This document shows positions 44,024 to 54,834 of a stretch of DNA of 64,000 nt, piece after piece. Numbering within the stretch: the first letter of the stretch is position 1; each line of letters starts with the position of its first letter. The notes beneath the pieces are model-generated. The model did no database searches. It saw only the letters and a program-made list of their open reading frames with translations, and was not told the DNA's origin. A program made the position numbers and the translations under genes. Source of the DNA: Adenophora triphylla var. japonica (lineage: Eukaryota > Streptophyta > Magnoliopsida > Asterales > Campanulaceae); assembly GCA_022495995.1 (NCBI GenBank), contig JAFEMH010000759.1:372001-436000 (forward strand), in the 5' to 3' direction.

Positions 44024-44737
44024 CTCGTGTGTGTCTACACGATATCAAGATCTTTATCCCGTGTATATTCACACGACACACCTCGCAGGAAAATTCCAAT
44101 CGTTCACCATGGACACTGCGAACGATATCATCATCAACAACGAAGCAGGTCTCCAATGGTTGATAGGTTCTCCCTTCGTCTCTCCCATCACAGTAATATC
44201 CACCTTCAAGTGCATTCACACCCACCCCTCTGACCCCTTTTCACCCGATTTCGTCAGAGAATCAGGTAACCCTAACTCCCAATCATCTGATTCTTTGTTT
44301 GCCTGTGCGTTTGTGATTGATTTAGTTGAATTTTTTCCATGCAGATGATTTGAGGACACTTTTGTTGAAAGGGTTTGAAGTAATTGGAGCATTGATTGTT
44401 GGAAAAGGAGGTTCTGATTTCAAAGGGAATGTTAGTGACGCCATTGATGCGTCCAGTATAAGAGGAACTCTATTTTCAGTTTATCTCGTGTAATCTCACA
44501 CGAGACGATTCTCGTGTGATTTTACACGAGATTTATCTCCGTCCACCATTATAAGGGCCCTTTCATTTGATTGAATATTCAGGTTTTGGTAATCGGTTGT
44601 TTCGTGTTGATTATGATGATGGTTGTTGATGTTTTGGTAATGGGTTTTGCCTAATTCTTCACTCATCTCGTATGGATCCACACGAGATCTATCTCGTGTA
44701 AATATACACGAGATGTATATCGTGTGTATCAACACGA
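44024..44737. repeat. Seven 20-nt palindromes of the type CTCGTGT-N6-ACACGAG
   Basis: Inverted repeats with arms of 5-7 bp and always a 6-nt loop are at 44025-44042, 44060-44075, 44485-44504, 44511-44530, 44667-44686, 44693-44712 and 44720-44737. Two lie upstream of the UFSP2-like ATG and five after the point where UFSP2 similarity ends. Loop sequences all differ (GTGTCT, ATATTC, AATCTC, GATTTT, GGATCC, AAATAT, GTATCA). Confidence 0.85.
44109..44493 (+). pseudogene. UFSP2-like (Ufm1-specific protease) 5' gene fragment
   Basis: Exon 1 runs from the ATG at 44109 to 44265 ([33 protein letters not shown]). It has a donor CAG-GTAAC, a 79-bp intron and an acceptor TGCAG at 44344. Exon 2 gives [20 protein letters not shown] and ends at a TAA (44491-44493). 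I recognise the N-terminal region of the plant UFM1-specific protease, which removes UFM1 from proteins. The full protein is ~600 residues with a C-terminal Cys protease domain; here fewer than 110 remain. The break lies among the short palindromes. It is a truncated gene or a captured fragment; splice sites and frame are intact. Confidence 0.7.
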
Positions 44738-44800
44738 GATGTGTCTCGTATATTATGCAAAAAACAACAAGTAAATATTGGGTCAATCGACCCACGTATG

Positions 44801-45403
44801 CAACGTATTCGTTAGTGACGGATATGTATAACGTACTTTTATATTCGTTATCAAATAATGAAACAACCTTTTTTTAACTTACGTCGTCAAAAATTTGATG
44901 GAGACGCTGACGTGGCACTTCCACGTCATCGCCATATCATCAAAATCACAGTCATGGGCAACGTGTCATTGATGTGGCGGTGACACATCAGCATCCCCGT
45001 TAGTTTTCTGACGCCGTTAGTTAAAAAAAGTTCGTTGCATTTTGATAACGAATGCAAAAGTATGTTGCATATACTCCCTCCGTCCCACCGATCTTAAGAA
45101 AACTTTCCATTTTGGGCGTCCCGCCGATCTTAAAAATTCCAAAAATGGAAAGTTTTAATTATTTTTATACTCTTTCTACCCCACTCATTCTCTCTCCTAC
45201 TTTACTTTTACACTCACAACATTCTCTCTCCTAACTATTCATCCCACTCATTCTCTCTCCTATTTAATTTTTCACACTCACAACACTTCTTCCACTCATT
45301 CTCTCTCCTAATACTATAATAATATTTCTTAATTTCCGTGCCATTTCATTTTTTTCTAAGATGGGTGGGACGGAGGGAGTATCTGTCACTAACGAGTACA
45401 TTG
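44801..45403. mobile_element. Foldback/MITE-like element with ~90-bp inverted ends
   Basis: The left end (44801-~44890, CAACGTATTCGTTAGTGAC...) is an imperfect reverse complement of the right end (~45005-45073 continued at 45382-45403, ...GTCACTAACGAGTACATTG). The right end is split by a Stowaway MITE. Without the MITE the element is ~295 bp. Its middle has ACGTGGCACTTCCACGTCATC. No target duplication could be defined, so the family (Mutator-like or hAT-like) stays open. Confidence 0.6.
45074..45379. mobile_element. Stowaway-type MITE (Tc1/mariner), nested
   Basis: 306 bp, with terminal inverted repeats CTCCCTCCGTCCCACC and GGTGGGACGGAGGGAG and TA on both sides as target duplication. No coding capacity. 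It sits in the right inverted end of the foldback element. Confidence 0.9.
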
Positions 45404-45811
45404 TATTGTTCAAAATTAGGGTAAAGTATATTGCATAAGTTAGTGATTATTCCGTAGATTTTGGGAGTAAGAAAAGTAAAGTTGGAGAGAGAAAGTTAGT
45501 AGGGAATAATAAGTGAGTTTTTATTGTGAATGTAGCAATCTCATTGTCCATTTTAAGAATAAAGCAAACTAAAAGCCTTAGACTATACAGACTAAAAGGA
45601 AAAGAAAAGAAAATTAAAAACCTTAATGTCACAATTCATGATGATCTTTGATAAGTAAAGCATTTTCTTGCTAATAAATTAATGAAGTAATACAAGAAAG
45701 CATAGCTCAAACTATTTTTCTTAACTTTATCATCTTGAACTATTTGTTGAACATTGGTCTACTTGAAATGCTTGATAATGTCTTCTTTTATATTGATCAT
45801 ACTATCACATA
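45404..45811. other. Intergenic sequence
   Basis: AT-rich, no coding or repeat signal recognised between the two MITEs. Confidence 0.4.
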
Positions 45812-46093
45812 CTCCCTTCGTCCCACTTCACTTGACACTAATTTTCATTTTGATCCATCTCACTTCACTTGGCACTATCCAAAATGGCAAATTTTTTATA
45901 ATTTTATATTCACTCTACCCCACCACTCATTATCTCTCTTCATTTTCCACCACTCAATTTATTCAACCAACACTACTATTTACCTCACTCATTCTCTCTC
46001 TTCATTTTCTACCACACATTTTTTTTATTTTATTCTTTTTTCTTAGTTATTGTGCTATTTATTTTGGTGCCAAATGAATCGGGACGGAGGGAG
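45812..46093. mobile_element. Stowaway-type MITE (Tc1/mariner)
   Basis: 282 bp with ends CTCCCTTCGTCCCA and GGGACGGAGGGAG flanked by TA. Same superfamily as the MITE at 45074 but with a different interior. Confidence 0.85.
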
Positions 46094-46275
46094 TAAACAT
46101 TTAAACATGGTTATTTAATGTTGGTAGAAACTAGTACATAGACATAATGACAATACAATCACGAATTAATTTTTTGCAACATAACATAAGAAGTCATCTC
46201 AGTAGGCCGCATATAAGTTATATTTTCTATTGATAAAAGTTATATTTTCTATTGATAAGCACCAAATAGATGAAC

Positions 46276-46277
<2 letters not shown>

Positions 46278-46336
<59 letters not shown>
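46278..46336. repeat. (TA)n microsatellite
   Basis: About 29 uninterrupted TA units. Confidence 0.95.
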
Positions 46337-46338
<2 letters not shown>

Positions 46339-46371
46339 AACAATTACTATAAGAACTGAACGGAATAAAAG

Positions 46372-47020
46372 TGATGGACTAAGCCTAACGTACGAAGCCC
46401 AGGCGTTATCCGAGCAGCGTTATGATCAGGCTGGCCCAGTCATTATAAGGCCCACGGCCCAACAGCAAAGATCAGTCAACCTAGCTCATTGTCCGACCAT
46501 CCTTGGTCCTGACTTAACTTTGTTCGACATACGATCTCCTCCGTGTACAAATACTATCTGGCTATAATACAGAGTCAGGTCGACCTTGATCCACTCAGGC
46601 GACATCGACCTACATATACGTGCGTCGACCTACAGAGTCATAACACGTCTATAATTCTTTCCAAAACAGAATTCCTATAAATCAAGCGTTATTTACGTAC
46701 GTAATCTCGTACACTATTCGTTCCATGATTCTAGGGATTCTACACAATCCTACTACAATTATACTTCATATCGAAGGCTATATATCTCACAACATCCACG
46801 GTTTAGAGGTAATTGCTATTTGTTATTCTGAATATCTCTTGTTCATTATTATTTATAAGCTCATAAACTCCATACTTACTCTTACGCCCGAGGGTCTAAG
46901 CCGGAGGAGACCATCCCCGGCTAGTCGTGGGTTCATTGTTTCAGGTCAAAAGTTAGGAGATCAGTCCTGATTGCTGGACGTAGGCTGATCAACACGTTTC
47001 TTGCGGCATCAAGAACCAAA
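46372..47020 (+). repeat. Probable Tat-type gypsy LTR remnant
   Basis: Begins TGATGGACTAAGCC, has GGCCCACGGCCCAACAGC, and near its 3' end CTTACGCCCGAGGGTC...AGACCATCCCCGGC, a word pattern common in the 3' part of plant Tat/Athila LTRs. No partner LTR or internal coding region is in the window. It runs directly into the telomere-like array. Confidence 0.4.
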
Positions 47021-47536
47021 AATAGGGTATATGGTATAGGGTATATGGTATAGGGTATAGGGTATAGTGTATAGTGTATAGGGTGTAGTGTATAGTGTAT
47101 ATTGTATAGGGTATAGGGTATAGGATATAGTGTATAGGGTATAGGGCAAGGGTTTAGGGTTTAGGGTTTAGGGTATAGTGTATAGGGTATAGGGTATATG
47201 GTATAGGGTATAGGGTATAGTGTATAGGGTATAGTGTATAGGGTGTAGTGTATAGTGTATAGTGTATAGGGTATAGGGTATAGGGTATAGGGCATAGGGT
47301 ATAGGGCATAGGGCATAGGGTATAGGGTATAGTGTATAGTGTATAGTGTATAGGGTATAGGGTATAGGGTATAGGGTATAGGGTATAGTGTATAGGGTAT
47401 AGGGCATAGGGTATGGGGCATAGGGTATAGGGTATAGGGTATAGGGTATAGGGTATAGGGTATATGGTATAGTGTATAGTATATAGTGTATAGGGTATAG
47501 GGTATAGTGTATAGTGTATAGGGTATAGGGTATAGG
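47021..47536. repeat. Telomere-like 7-mer array, mainly TATAGGG/TATAGTG
   Basis: About 74 heptamers without interruption. TATAGGG is the main unit, with TATAGTG, CATAGGG and TATATGG as variants. Near 47150-47170 there are three canonical plant telomere units (TTTAGGG). The array ends directly at the Sirevirus B LTR. Frames on the minus strand (YPIPYTL repeats) reflect the 7-bp period. Confidence 0.95.
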
Positions 47537-48917
47537 TGTTAGGTCCCAAATGGTAGGAATCAGGCTAGAGGGGGGGTGAATAGCCTGGTTAAAAACTTTT
47601 TGCTAAAACTTCTTGAAAAACTCTAGCTCACCGGTAAATGATTTTGCACAGCGGAAATTAAGTTTTCAGTTTATAAGAAAAGCAAATCGGTAAATCAAAA
47701 TCTCATGCAAGTCAAGACAAAAATTATTTCCAAGTAAGACAAACAAAATGAACAGTAAGTGAAGTCAATAGGTTGTGACCAGTTGAGAGATTATCAACTG
47801 ATTACAACTACACAACAGAAAACAAACAAAGCAATAAATGACACATTGTTTGAAGAGGTTCACAGTGTTAAATAATCACTCGTCCTCTACCAAGTTTGGT
47901 CAGAACTTGGATTTGTGAAGGTGCACTACTATATTAATGGATTCTACCTATTACAAGTTGCAAGCCAATGATTGAAAGGCTGCCAATCTAGAGGTGACCA
48001 CTAATGGGTCGTGCTACAATAAAGAGCTGGTGTTTTCTAGAGATGTGCTCACAAGCTGAGCTGATTTCTCTAGGGTGTTGTGTGTGAATCAATCAATGTG
48101 TTCCATAAGTAGTCTAATGGAGGAACACTACAGTATTGATTGAGGTGCACAGTTTATAAGTCCTAACAGAGATGTCTAGTGAATAAAGGGACTTGCTTTG
48201 AATGCTTTGAACTAGAGAATGTGCAGGTTGGTAGTTCAAAGCAACTCACTCTCAAGAATTATTAATGCACCAACCTTCTTCAATGCTCCGGGGAAACTAT
48301 TTATAGAGAACTTTGAAAAGGAGTCGTTGTCTTTGAAGAGGTTGTAATGATGACTTGGACTGGCAGGCATTAAATGGGAAGATCCTTGCATTAAATGCCT
48401 GAGATTGGATAGAGAGGATTTCCTTAGATAGTTGGGGCGCTGTGAGTACTGGTTTCTTGACATTCTCAAAGAAGGTACTGATTTGTTGCAGAGATGTCTT
48501 GTCAGCATGCTTGCTTTACCAACTTTAGCTAAAGTTGGTGGCTGGGTAGTTGGGAACAATGAATGCATCGGCAAGCTGCTAACAGGGAAGCTTGAGGAGT
48601 AAGCCTCAACCGGTAAAGAGGGCATGACCGGTGAGGTCGGTCCGGTAACTCAACCGGTAAGACAGGTTGACCGGTGAGTCACCTCAATCGGTAAGGCATC
48701 TTCCAAGGAGTAACTCACATTGCAGAAGGAAGTTCTCAGGTCTTCAAGTCTTCAAATCTTGAGAAAATACATAACAAATACACTGGGCACTAGCACTAAG
48801 GGATCCTATGATACATAGAAAAATTCTATTTTGATCTAACTAAATTAGGGGTCCTCATTAATGCTTGTTACGATTGGGATTAAGCAATTCTAAGCCTAAG
48901 CATATATTTGACTAACA
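47537..48917 (-). repeat. 3' LTR of Sirevirus B
   Basis: 1381 bp; on the minus strand it starts TGTTAGTCAAA and ends GGGACCTAACA. TATA box CTATAAATAG on the minus strand at ~48297-48306. Contains a TAGAGGGGGGGTGAATAG word common in Sirevirus-like LTR ends, and a cluster of ACCGGT words at 48608-48690. Only distantly similar to the LTR at 54835-56320. Confidence 0.8.
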
Positions 48918-48932
48918 ATCTCCTCCTAATTG
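48918..48932 (-). other. Polypurine tract of Sirevirus B
   Basis: CAATTAGGAGGAGAT on the minus strand, directly before the TGTTAGTC start of the LTR. Confidence 0.8.
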
Positions 48933-49303
48933 CTTAAGTCCAATCACCCTAGGTTAGCATCTTCTTGACTTAGAAAAAGAAATGATAAAGAGTTTGTATA
49001 TTTAATATATCATTCCTCAAGTCAAGAGACAACTTGATGCTACCTAAGTAAGCTTACAGATAAGTGAAAAATAAAAGATTGAAGAGGGGTAGATTTTTGA
49101 AAGAGACCTGCAAAATATATCGGTTAGAAGCATTTGGAACATTCAAAAATAATTAAAAGTAAAGGAAATTCAAACAAAACACAAAGTTTAAGGATAAGAG
49201 ATTCTCATTATGTTGTAGACCGGTGAATGAGGGAAAGAAAGACAAAAACATCATCGGTTACATTCTCAGAGCTGCACCGGTAAGAGGCTTGGATCTTGAT
49301 CGG
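48933..49303 (-). other. Sirevirus B 3' untranslated region
   Basis: AT-rich, no coding signal apart from two ACCGGT words near the end of the env-like gene. Confidence 0.4.
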
Positions 49304-52300
49304 CTAAGGAGCAGCAGCATCTGAAGGAGGATCTGAGGCTTTAGACTTCTTGGATGATTTCTTAGCTTTCTTCTTTTCTTTCTCATCCTTTTTCCTTTTC
49401 TTCCTTTCATCTCTAACCACCAAGAGCACTTCATTTTTAGCTTTCACTTTGGCTAACTCCATCTCAAGCTCACGGTTCTTCTCTTGACAACTGGTAAGGG
49501 CTTCTGCTGTTCTTTTGAGTTCTTCAATAGATCGGTTCAGAATGTCTTTGCCGGAAAGTTGTTGCTCACAAAGGATTTTGTTGGTTTGCCGAGCCTCATC
49601 AAGTTGTAACTGAAGATCTCTGATGGCGTTGTCTCTAGCATTTATATCGGACATGAAATTTCCAAGAGAGAGAGCAATACCAGTCTTCAACAAATCAAAT
49701 CTTCTATCATCCTCCTCCTGATTGGACTTAATAAAAGAACGGGCCAACTCAGCATTAACATCCACAAAGCCATCAAGCAAGGCATTATGAAGATCTACTA
49801 AATCTTGAGCGAGGATTGGCCTATTGAAGTCACCGGCAGGTGTGGTCGGCAAAGGAGCAGATCGAGAGACCGGTTGGCTAGCCGGTAAAGGAGCATCGGT
49901 AACTGGAGGCAATGGATCGGCAACTTGGCTATCGGTAAGAGGGGTTGCTGGAGTCTGAACGGTCCGAGACACTTCACCGGTAGGAGAGATCTCAATCTCC
50001 TCATCCATTAATTCCATGGGAGAGTCAGTAGGAGAAATCGGTAAAGGAGAAGCAGGAGCAAGAGGTTCAAAGGGTTCCCAACTCATCATCTCAGCAAAAG
50101 AAAGTTCCAAGAGCTCAGCTGCAGTAGGGGCTAACGGTAAGATGGCTTGCCGACGCCTTAGAACATGAATCACTCTAAGTGCAAGCAGAAGTAATGAGGC
50201 TTCTCTAATGTTGCTCAAAGGTTGAGGCTGGCCATTTCTTAAGATAGAACGCCTAGAAACATTTGGCATAAGCCCAACCATTTTGGTTACTTCAAACGCC
50301 CAATTCAGAATCCTCATTTCCAAAACATGAGTTATACGGCCATTGAGAGAGAGATACCGGATGAAGAGATTATCAGTTGAAAGAGTGCTTTCAACCGGTC
50401 TAGGAGCAAAGGTAGCAACCTGGCCATGAATTCTGATAAACCGGTTGTGTTGCTGAAGAGAGGAAGGGTATTTTTTGTTTTGCTTTGGAGAAGGGAAATC
50501 GGTAAACAACTGTTGTTCATCCTTTCCAGGCATGATTTCCTTGCCTTTGGGAGGAACAGGACGCTTCTTCAGTTTCAAAACCTTTATTTTCTGATGCCGG
50601 CGACTTGTCTCACCGGGCCCATAAGTTTTGGTATATCTAGGAGGAGTATCTTCAGGAGCAGCACCAATTTTCATAACTTCGACCACATCAATGAAGGTGG
50701 TCATTCTATCTTCTCTCCTTTGCCTCACGAAGCCGATCGGCAATGGATGGAGGCATTGGAGTAGGCTCAGTTACTGACTTGCTAAAGATTTTCTCATGAA
50801 CTTCAAATAAAGGGATTCCATCGGCAGATCGAGGAATAGAGGCCTTGGAGGTATAGTAGTTCAAGGTTGACATCAAATCTTTCTGACGCATACCAGGATC
50901 ATCATAAACCGGAGGAATTGTAGGGTCATTCTCATCAAAATCATCATCTTCTTCTTCATAGAAATCGGAGAGGGAATCTTCATCAAAAACAGGGTCAATC
51001 TCCTCCTGAACCGGTGAATTGGCTCTGGAAGAGGAAGGAGGAATCACTTGGCTTACCGATTGATTAGCCGGTAGAAGAGATGCTTGAATGGCTTTCTGAG
51101 TAGCTAACTCCTCAATGGTTGCTCTTTGGCTTTCCTTGAGCTTCTCAGTTTGTTCGGTAAATAAGCTAGCTGCCAAGGCTTGCTGGAGAAGGATATCATC
51201 AATACTTGCATTAACTGGTTCAGATGAAGCAACGGCAAGGGGCTTGCTAACCGGTAAATGAGCAGTATCGGTAAGGGGCTCAGAAACCGGTAAATCTTCT
51301 CTAACCGGTTGGAGTATCTCACCGGTAAGAGGCATCGGTTGAATAACCGGTAAAGGACATGAGCTAATAATGTCTCCTCCTCCTGCAACAAGAATGGTAA
51401 CTGGAGATGTCTCAGTATTACCTCCTCCCACATGTTGCATCGGTAAAGGAGTGGTAAAATCAGCACTAATCTTCTTAGACCGATCAATCTCAGCAGCACC
51501 TTGGTCATCGGCATCTGAATCACTGGAGTCAGTAGAGCTAGAGCTTGTGACTGACTGCTCTGCCCTATCAATGGCTTGATCATCAGAGCCACTAATGTCC
51601 TTGAACATTTCTTCTATTTCTTCATCAGGAATGGTAGCCCATTTGTTTTTGCTGGACTGAATAGAATTGAAGAAGGCAGAAAGGGAAATATCACCCAAAC
51701 TCTGAAAGTCTCTGTTCAAGTCCACCAGATTTTGCACCACATCCATTACATTCTTCACGAATTGCCATCTTCGAGGGCCTAAGTTGACAATTTCAGGATC
51801 AAAGGAGGGAAGATCATCTCCCGGTAACTCATATCTTCCAAGCTGATAGGGATCAGATTCCTTGAGGGTATCCTGAGCATTGTAAAGAATGGCAAAATCA
51901 ATCCACACTGCCTGAATCATCATGTCTTGCCGGAGCCTGTCCTGAGCCAAGTAGATGGCATTCCACATTGGAGGCAGCAACTCGAAATACCGATTGTAAA
52001 TCTTGAGTAGACTCTCTCTGGACAATGAGATATCATAGTCGCTCAATGGCAAAACATGGCTTGGTATAATAGAGACCTTTATCTTCATGGATGTTGTCAA
52101 AGTCCACATAATCAGATATGTTCACGACTGGGGACTGAGTCCTTATTGATCTCATGGAATGCAGAAGCCTTCGAAGGAAAGGAGGCAAGTGCTCAATAGG
52201 ATATACCCAAGTGGGAGATGGTTCAAAGGTAGGATTGACTAACCAGGGATTGTAATGGTAAATGTGAAAGGTTGGGTTTCTGATCGGTTTGCAATGGCTT

Positions 52301-53504
52301 ACCGGTCGGGTTGATGATTGACCGGTAAATGGGATTTTGTCAGTAAGGAAGTTGTGATCAAAAAGTCTTTTGGGAATGAAAGGTATGAAGGTTCCCAAGT
52401 CTGTTTCAATTCTCCTTCTTCTCTCAGCATTTTCTTTGGCAATTTGTTGGGAAGATTTTGGAATAGGTTTGGATCTTTTGGAAGGGGGAGGAGCTAATTT
52501 TCTGGCTGTGGCTTTTTGCTTTCTGGTAGGGGAAAGAATGATAGAGATAGGCTTATCATCATCATCATCAGAACATTCAAGTAATTTTATCTTTACCGGC
52601 AAAGAAGGTTTGGGAGCAGGAGGAGCACCGGCAAATTGAGCAACCTTTGGCCGGCTAGAGAGTTTCTTCTTTTGAGCTGGTTTGCCGGTTGTTTTACCGA
52701 CTGGTTCAGCAGACTTACCAATTGATTTACCGGTAGAGGGTTCAGATGGTTTACCGGTAGGCTTACCGGTTGATTCTTTGATAGCTCTAATTATATCAAA
52801 CTTGTCAAAGGCCTTGCAGAAGGATTGGGGATATTTGGGTTGATTCTCAGAAGCTTGAAGAACAGCTGGGATGGATCTAAGGGCACGGCTTATCATCAAA
52901 TAGTGACAGGGTTTGGCTTTATTTGGCTTGGTAGATGGTTTCTCCTTCTGATATTTCTTGAAGGCAATCAAGACAATACGGTAAAGGAAGGCACACCAGT
53001 TGAATTCTCCACCAATGATGATAGCAGCTATTGCTTCCCATTGTATCATGGTGATACAGTGATGAGAGCCAGACCGGCAAATGAAGCATCGGTCCACGAT
53101 ATCGGCAACAGCATAATACACGGCATCAAAACCAGCCTTCTTGTTTGCTTCACCGGTAACGAAGGGGTCAGATCCACGAACCTTTGACCAGGCATCAATC
53201 ATATCTTTCATGGAGATAGAAGATGAACCAGAGGAAGAGAGATTGGGGAAGGCAGCAGTAATAGTAGCTGGGCTGAAAGTAACGGGAACACCAGCAGCAG
53301 TTGAAATAATATTCTCATTCTCATCCACCACACCATTGTAAAACAATTCATTGAACATCTCATAATAGATATCTTCATTCCCTTCAGGCATCACGAAAGG
53401 GATAACTCCGGCGGCAATGAACGGGGCTTGATGGCGCGGCCTTCATCGGAGTCGAAGAAGGCCGGGAGAATGTAACCTCCATAAATGTCTTTCTTGGGAG
53501 CCAT
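49304..53504 (-). pseudogene. Sirevirus env-like gene, three frameshifts
   Basis: The start is the ATG at 53504 (MAPKKDIYGGYILPAFFDSDEG), similar in position and pattern to the start of the Sirevirus A gene. Frameshifts near 53420, 52070 and 50720 divide ~1390 codons into four open blocks. The N-terminal block (MKDMIDAWSKVRGSDPF, MIQWEAIAAIIIGGEFNW) looks like the plant transposon protein domain. A basic linker with repeated TGK/PTGKP peptides follows, then an acidic Ser-rich middle (SSSSTDSSDSDADDQ, FYEEEDDDFDEND), a Pro-rich part, and a coiled coil (LQLQLDEARQTNKIL ... ELEMELAKVKAKNEVL) with a Lys-rich end. No typical signal peptide. Function unknown. Confidence 0.75.
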
Positions 53505-53722
53505 CTGTGAATCAAAAATTAATCAAACAATATAAGTTAGAGAAGGATCCTAAGAAAATATGGTCTTCGTTCGTTCAGATCTTAAAGTTCAATGGACATG
53601 CCAGAGAACTTGATGAAGAGATAAACGAATGGAGAAGATGAAGTAAGAATGAGTTTTTGCCGGTTGCCTTAGTTCGTTAGAGAGAGAGAGAATCCAGAAA
53701 CTTTAAATGATATTTTGAAATC

Positions 53723-53730
53723 CTTATATA
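53723..53730 (-). promoter_or_regulatory. TATA box upstream of the env-like gene
   Basis: TATATAAG on the minus strand ~220 nt before the ATG at 53504, followed by a CT-rich leader (TCTCTCTCTCTCTAACG). It suggests that the env-like gene can be transcribed on its own. Confidence 0.4.
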
Positions 53731-53944
53731 GGGGACAAAAGAGCGGGAAGATGAAGAGATGTGTTGGTTAAAACAAAAGAAGCTTAAAGGTTTTTAAGCA
53801 TAGATCGTGCACAATGATTGACAGTTTTGTTTCACGAAATTAAAGATGTGTCATGAAAATATGAACGTGTGTGCAGCAGTTATATCAAAATATAATAAAG
53901 GACAAAAAGATAACCTTTTTGATAAATATGAATGATACAGAATC

Positions 53945-54766
53945 TTTTCACAAACATGGCAAAATCATCATCATCCATCTCGATGAGTGATGAGGTTGAT
54001 ATGGAAGGATCAGTGGTTTGATTAGATGTGGATGGTTTCTCTTCATGTTCCACTACAGACATAGAAAGCGATTTGGTTTTACCTTCTATCTCTTCAATAT
54101 GATTTAATTTAAGTTCATAAACTCTAAGATTGGCATACAAGTTACTTAACGACCAAGTACCTAATACTTTGGAGTCTTCTAGAGAGGTAGCCTTATTTAC
54201 CCATCTAGAACCTAAAGTAGATAGGAAAGTCGTATTGATTTCCTTATCGGTTAAAGTTTTACCAAGAGATCTACAAGCATTAACTACCTCAACATAGCGA
54301 TCGTAGGTTTGACGCAAGGTTTCGTTGGGTTTTCTGTTGAAGTTGTTGTAGGATCTTTCAACAAAGGTATAATTAGTTTTCCTTGCACTCTTCGTCACCT
54401 TCGAGGTAGCTCTCTATGGCATCCCACATCTCGCTGCGGTTTTGAGGTACATCACTTTCGTAGAGTTGATACGGGAGGGTCCCGAAATGATGAACCTCGC
54501 CTTGCTTTGTCCAAGGCAACTAATCTCTTCTCTTCATCCGACCACTCATCTTTTGGCTTTTTGACCTCTGGAGTTTCAGCATTGGTGGTTGCATCGTGTT
54601 AGCCTTCATTGGAATCGGAGGGCCATTGATCACGCACTCCACCAAAGATTTCATCTATGGTTTCCAAATGAATAAGCATTCGGCACTTCCAGATGTCAAA
54701 GTGGTCTTCGTCCAACATTGGAATGTGTGAATAGTTAACGGTAGTCATTGTCTTTGAGGTTGCCAT
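53945..54766 (-). pseudogene. Copia gag (UBN2-type), truncated and frameshifted
   Basis: The likely start is the ATG at 54766 (MATSKTMTTVNYSHIP). LDEDHFDIWKCRMLIHL is the usual N-terminal gag signature. After a shift between 54599 and 54398 the frame continues with NNFNRKPNETLRQTYDRYVEVVNACRS (shown in part), TDKEINTTFLSTLGSRW and a C-terminal DDDDFAMFVKRF. The zinc knuckle expected next is missing; the sequence breaks at the junction to Sirevirus B. Gag would build the cytoplasmic particle. Confidence 0.8.
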
Positions 54767-54820
54767 ATCGAATCGGCACACAAGTGTTAAGCTTGAAAAA
54801 CGGTGGTTTTAAAATGTGTT

Positions 54821-54834
54821 TGCTCGATACCACT
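54821..54834 (-). other. Primer binding site of Sirevirus C, tRNA-iMet-like
   Basis: AGTGGTATCGAGCA on the minus strand, directly after the LTR end CCAACA. It matches the initiator-Met site TGGTATCAGAGC with one base lost. Confidence 0.75.

Larger units (their letters stand above)
47537..53870 (-). mobile_element. Sirevirus B (Ty1/copia), 5' half missing
   Basis: Minus-strand element of which the 3' LTR, polypurine tract and a long env-like gene with its leader remain. The word ACCGGT(AA) is repeated throughout (over 20 times by eye) in both LTR and gene. Gag and pol of this copy are missing; near 53870-53945 the sequence changes to the gag of a different Sirevirus (C). Left flank bases: ATAGG from the telomere-like array. 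Confidence 0.75.

Noticed and set aside
43957..44225. Frames on both strands upstream of the F-box gene
   Set aside because: They overlap the short palindromes and the UFSP2-like first exon in wrong frames.
47154..47549. Three overlapping minus-strand frames coding YPIPYTL repeats
   Set aside because: A 7-bp repeat without stop words is open in all frames of one strand; the peptide merely mirrors the repeat.
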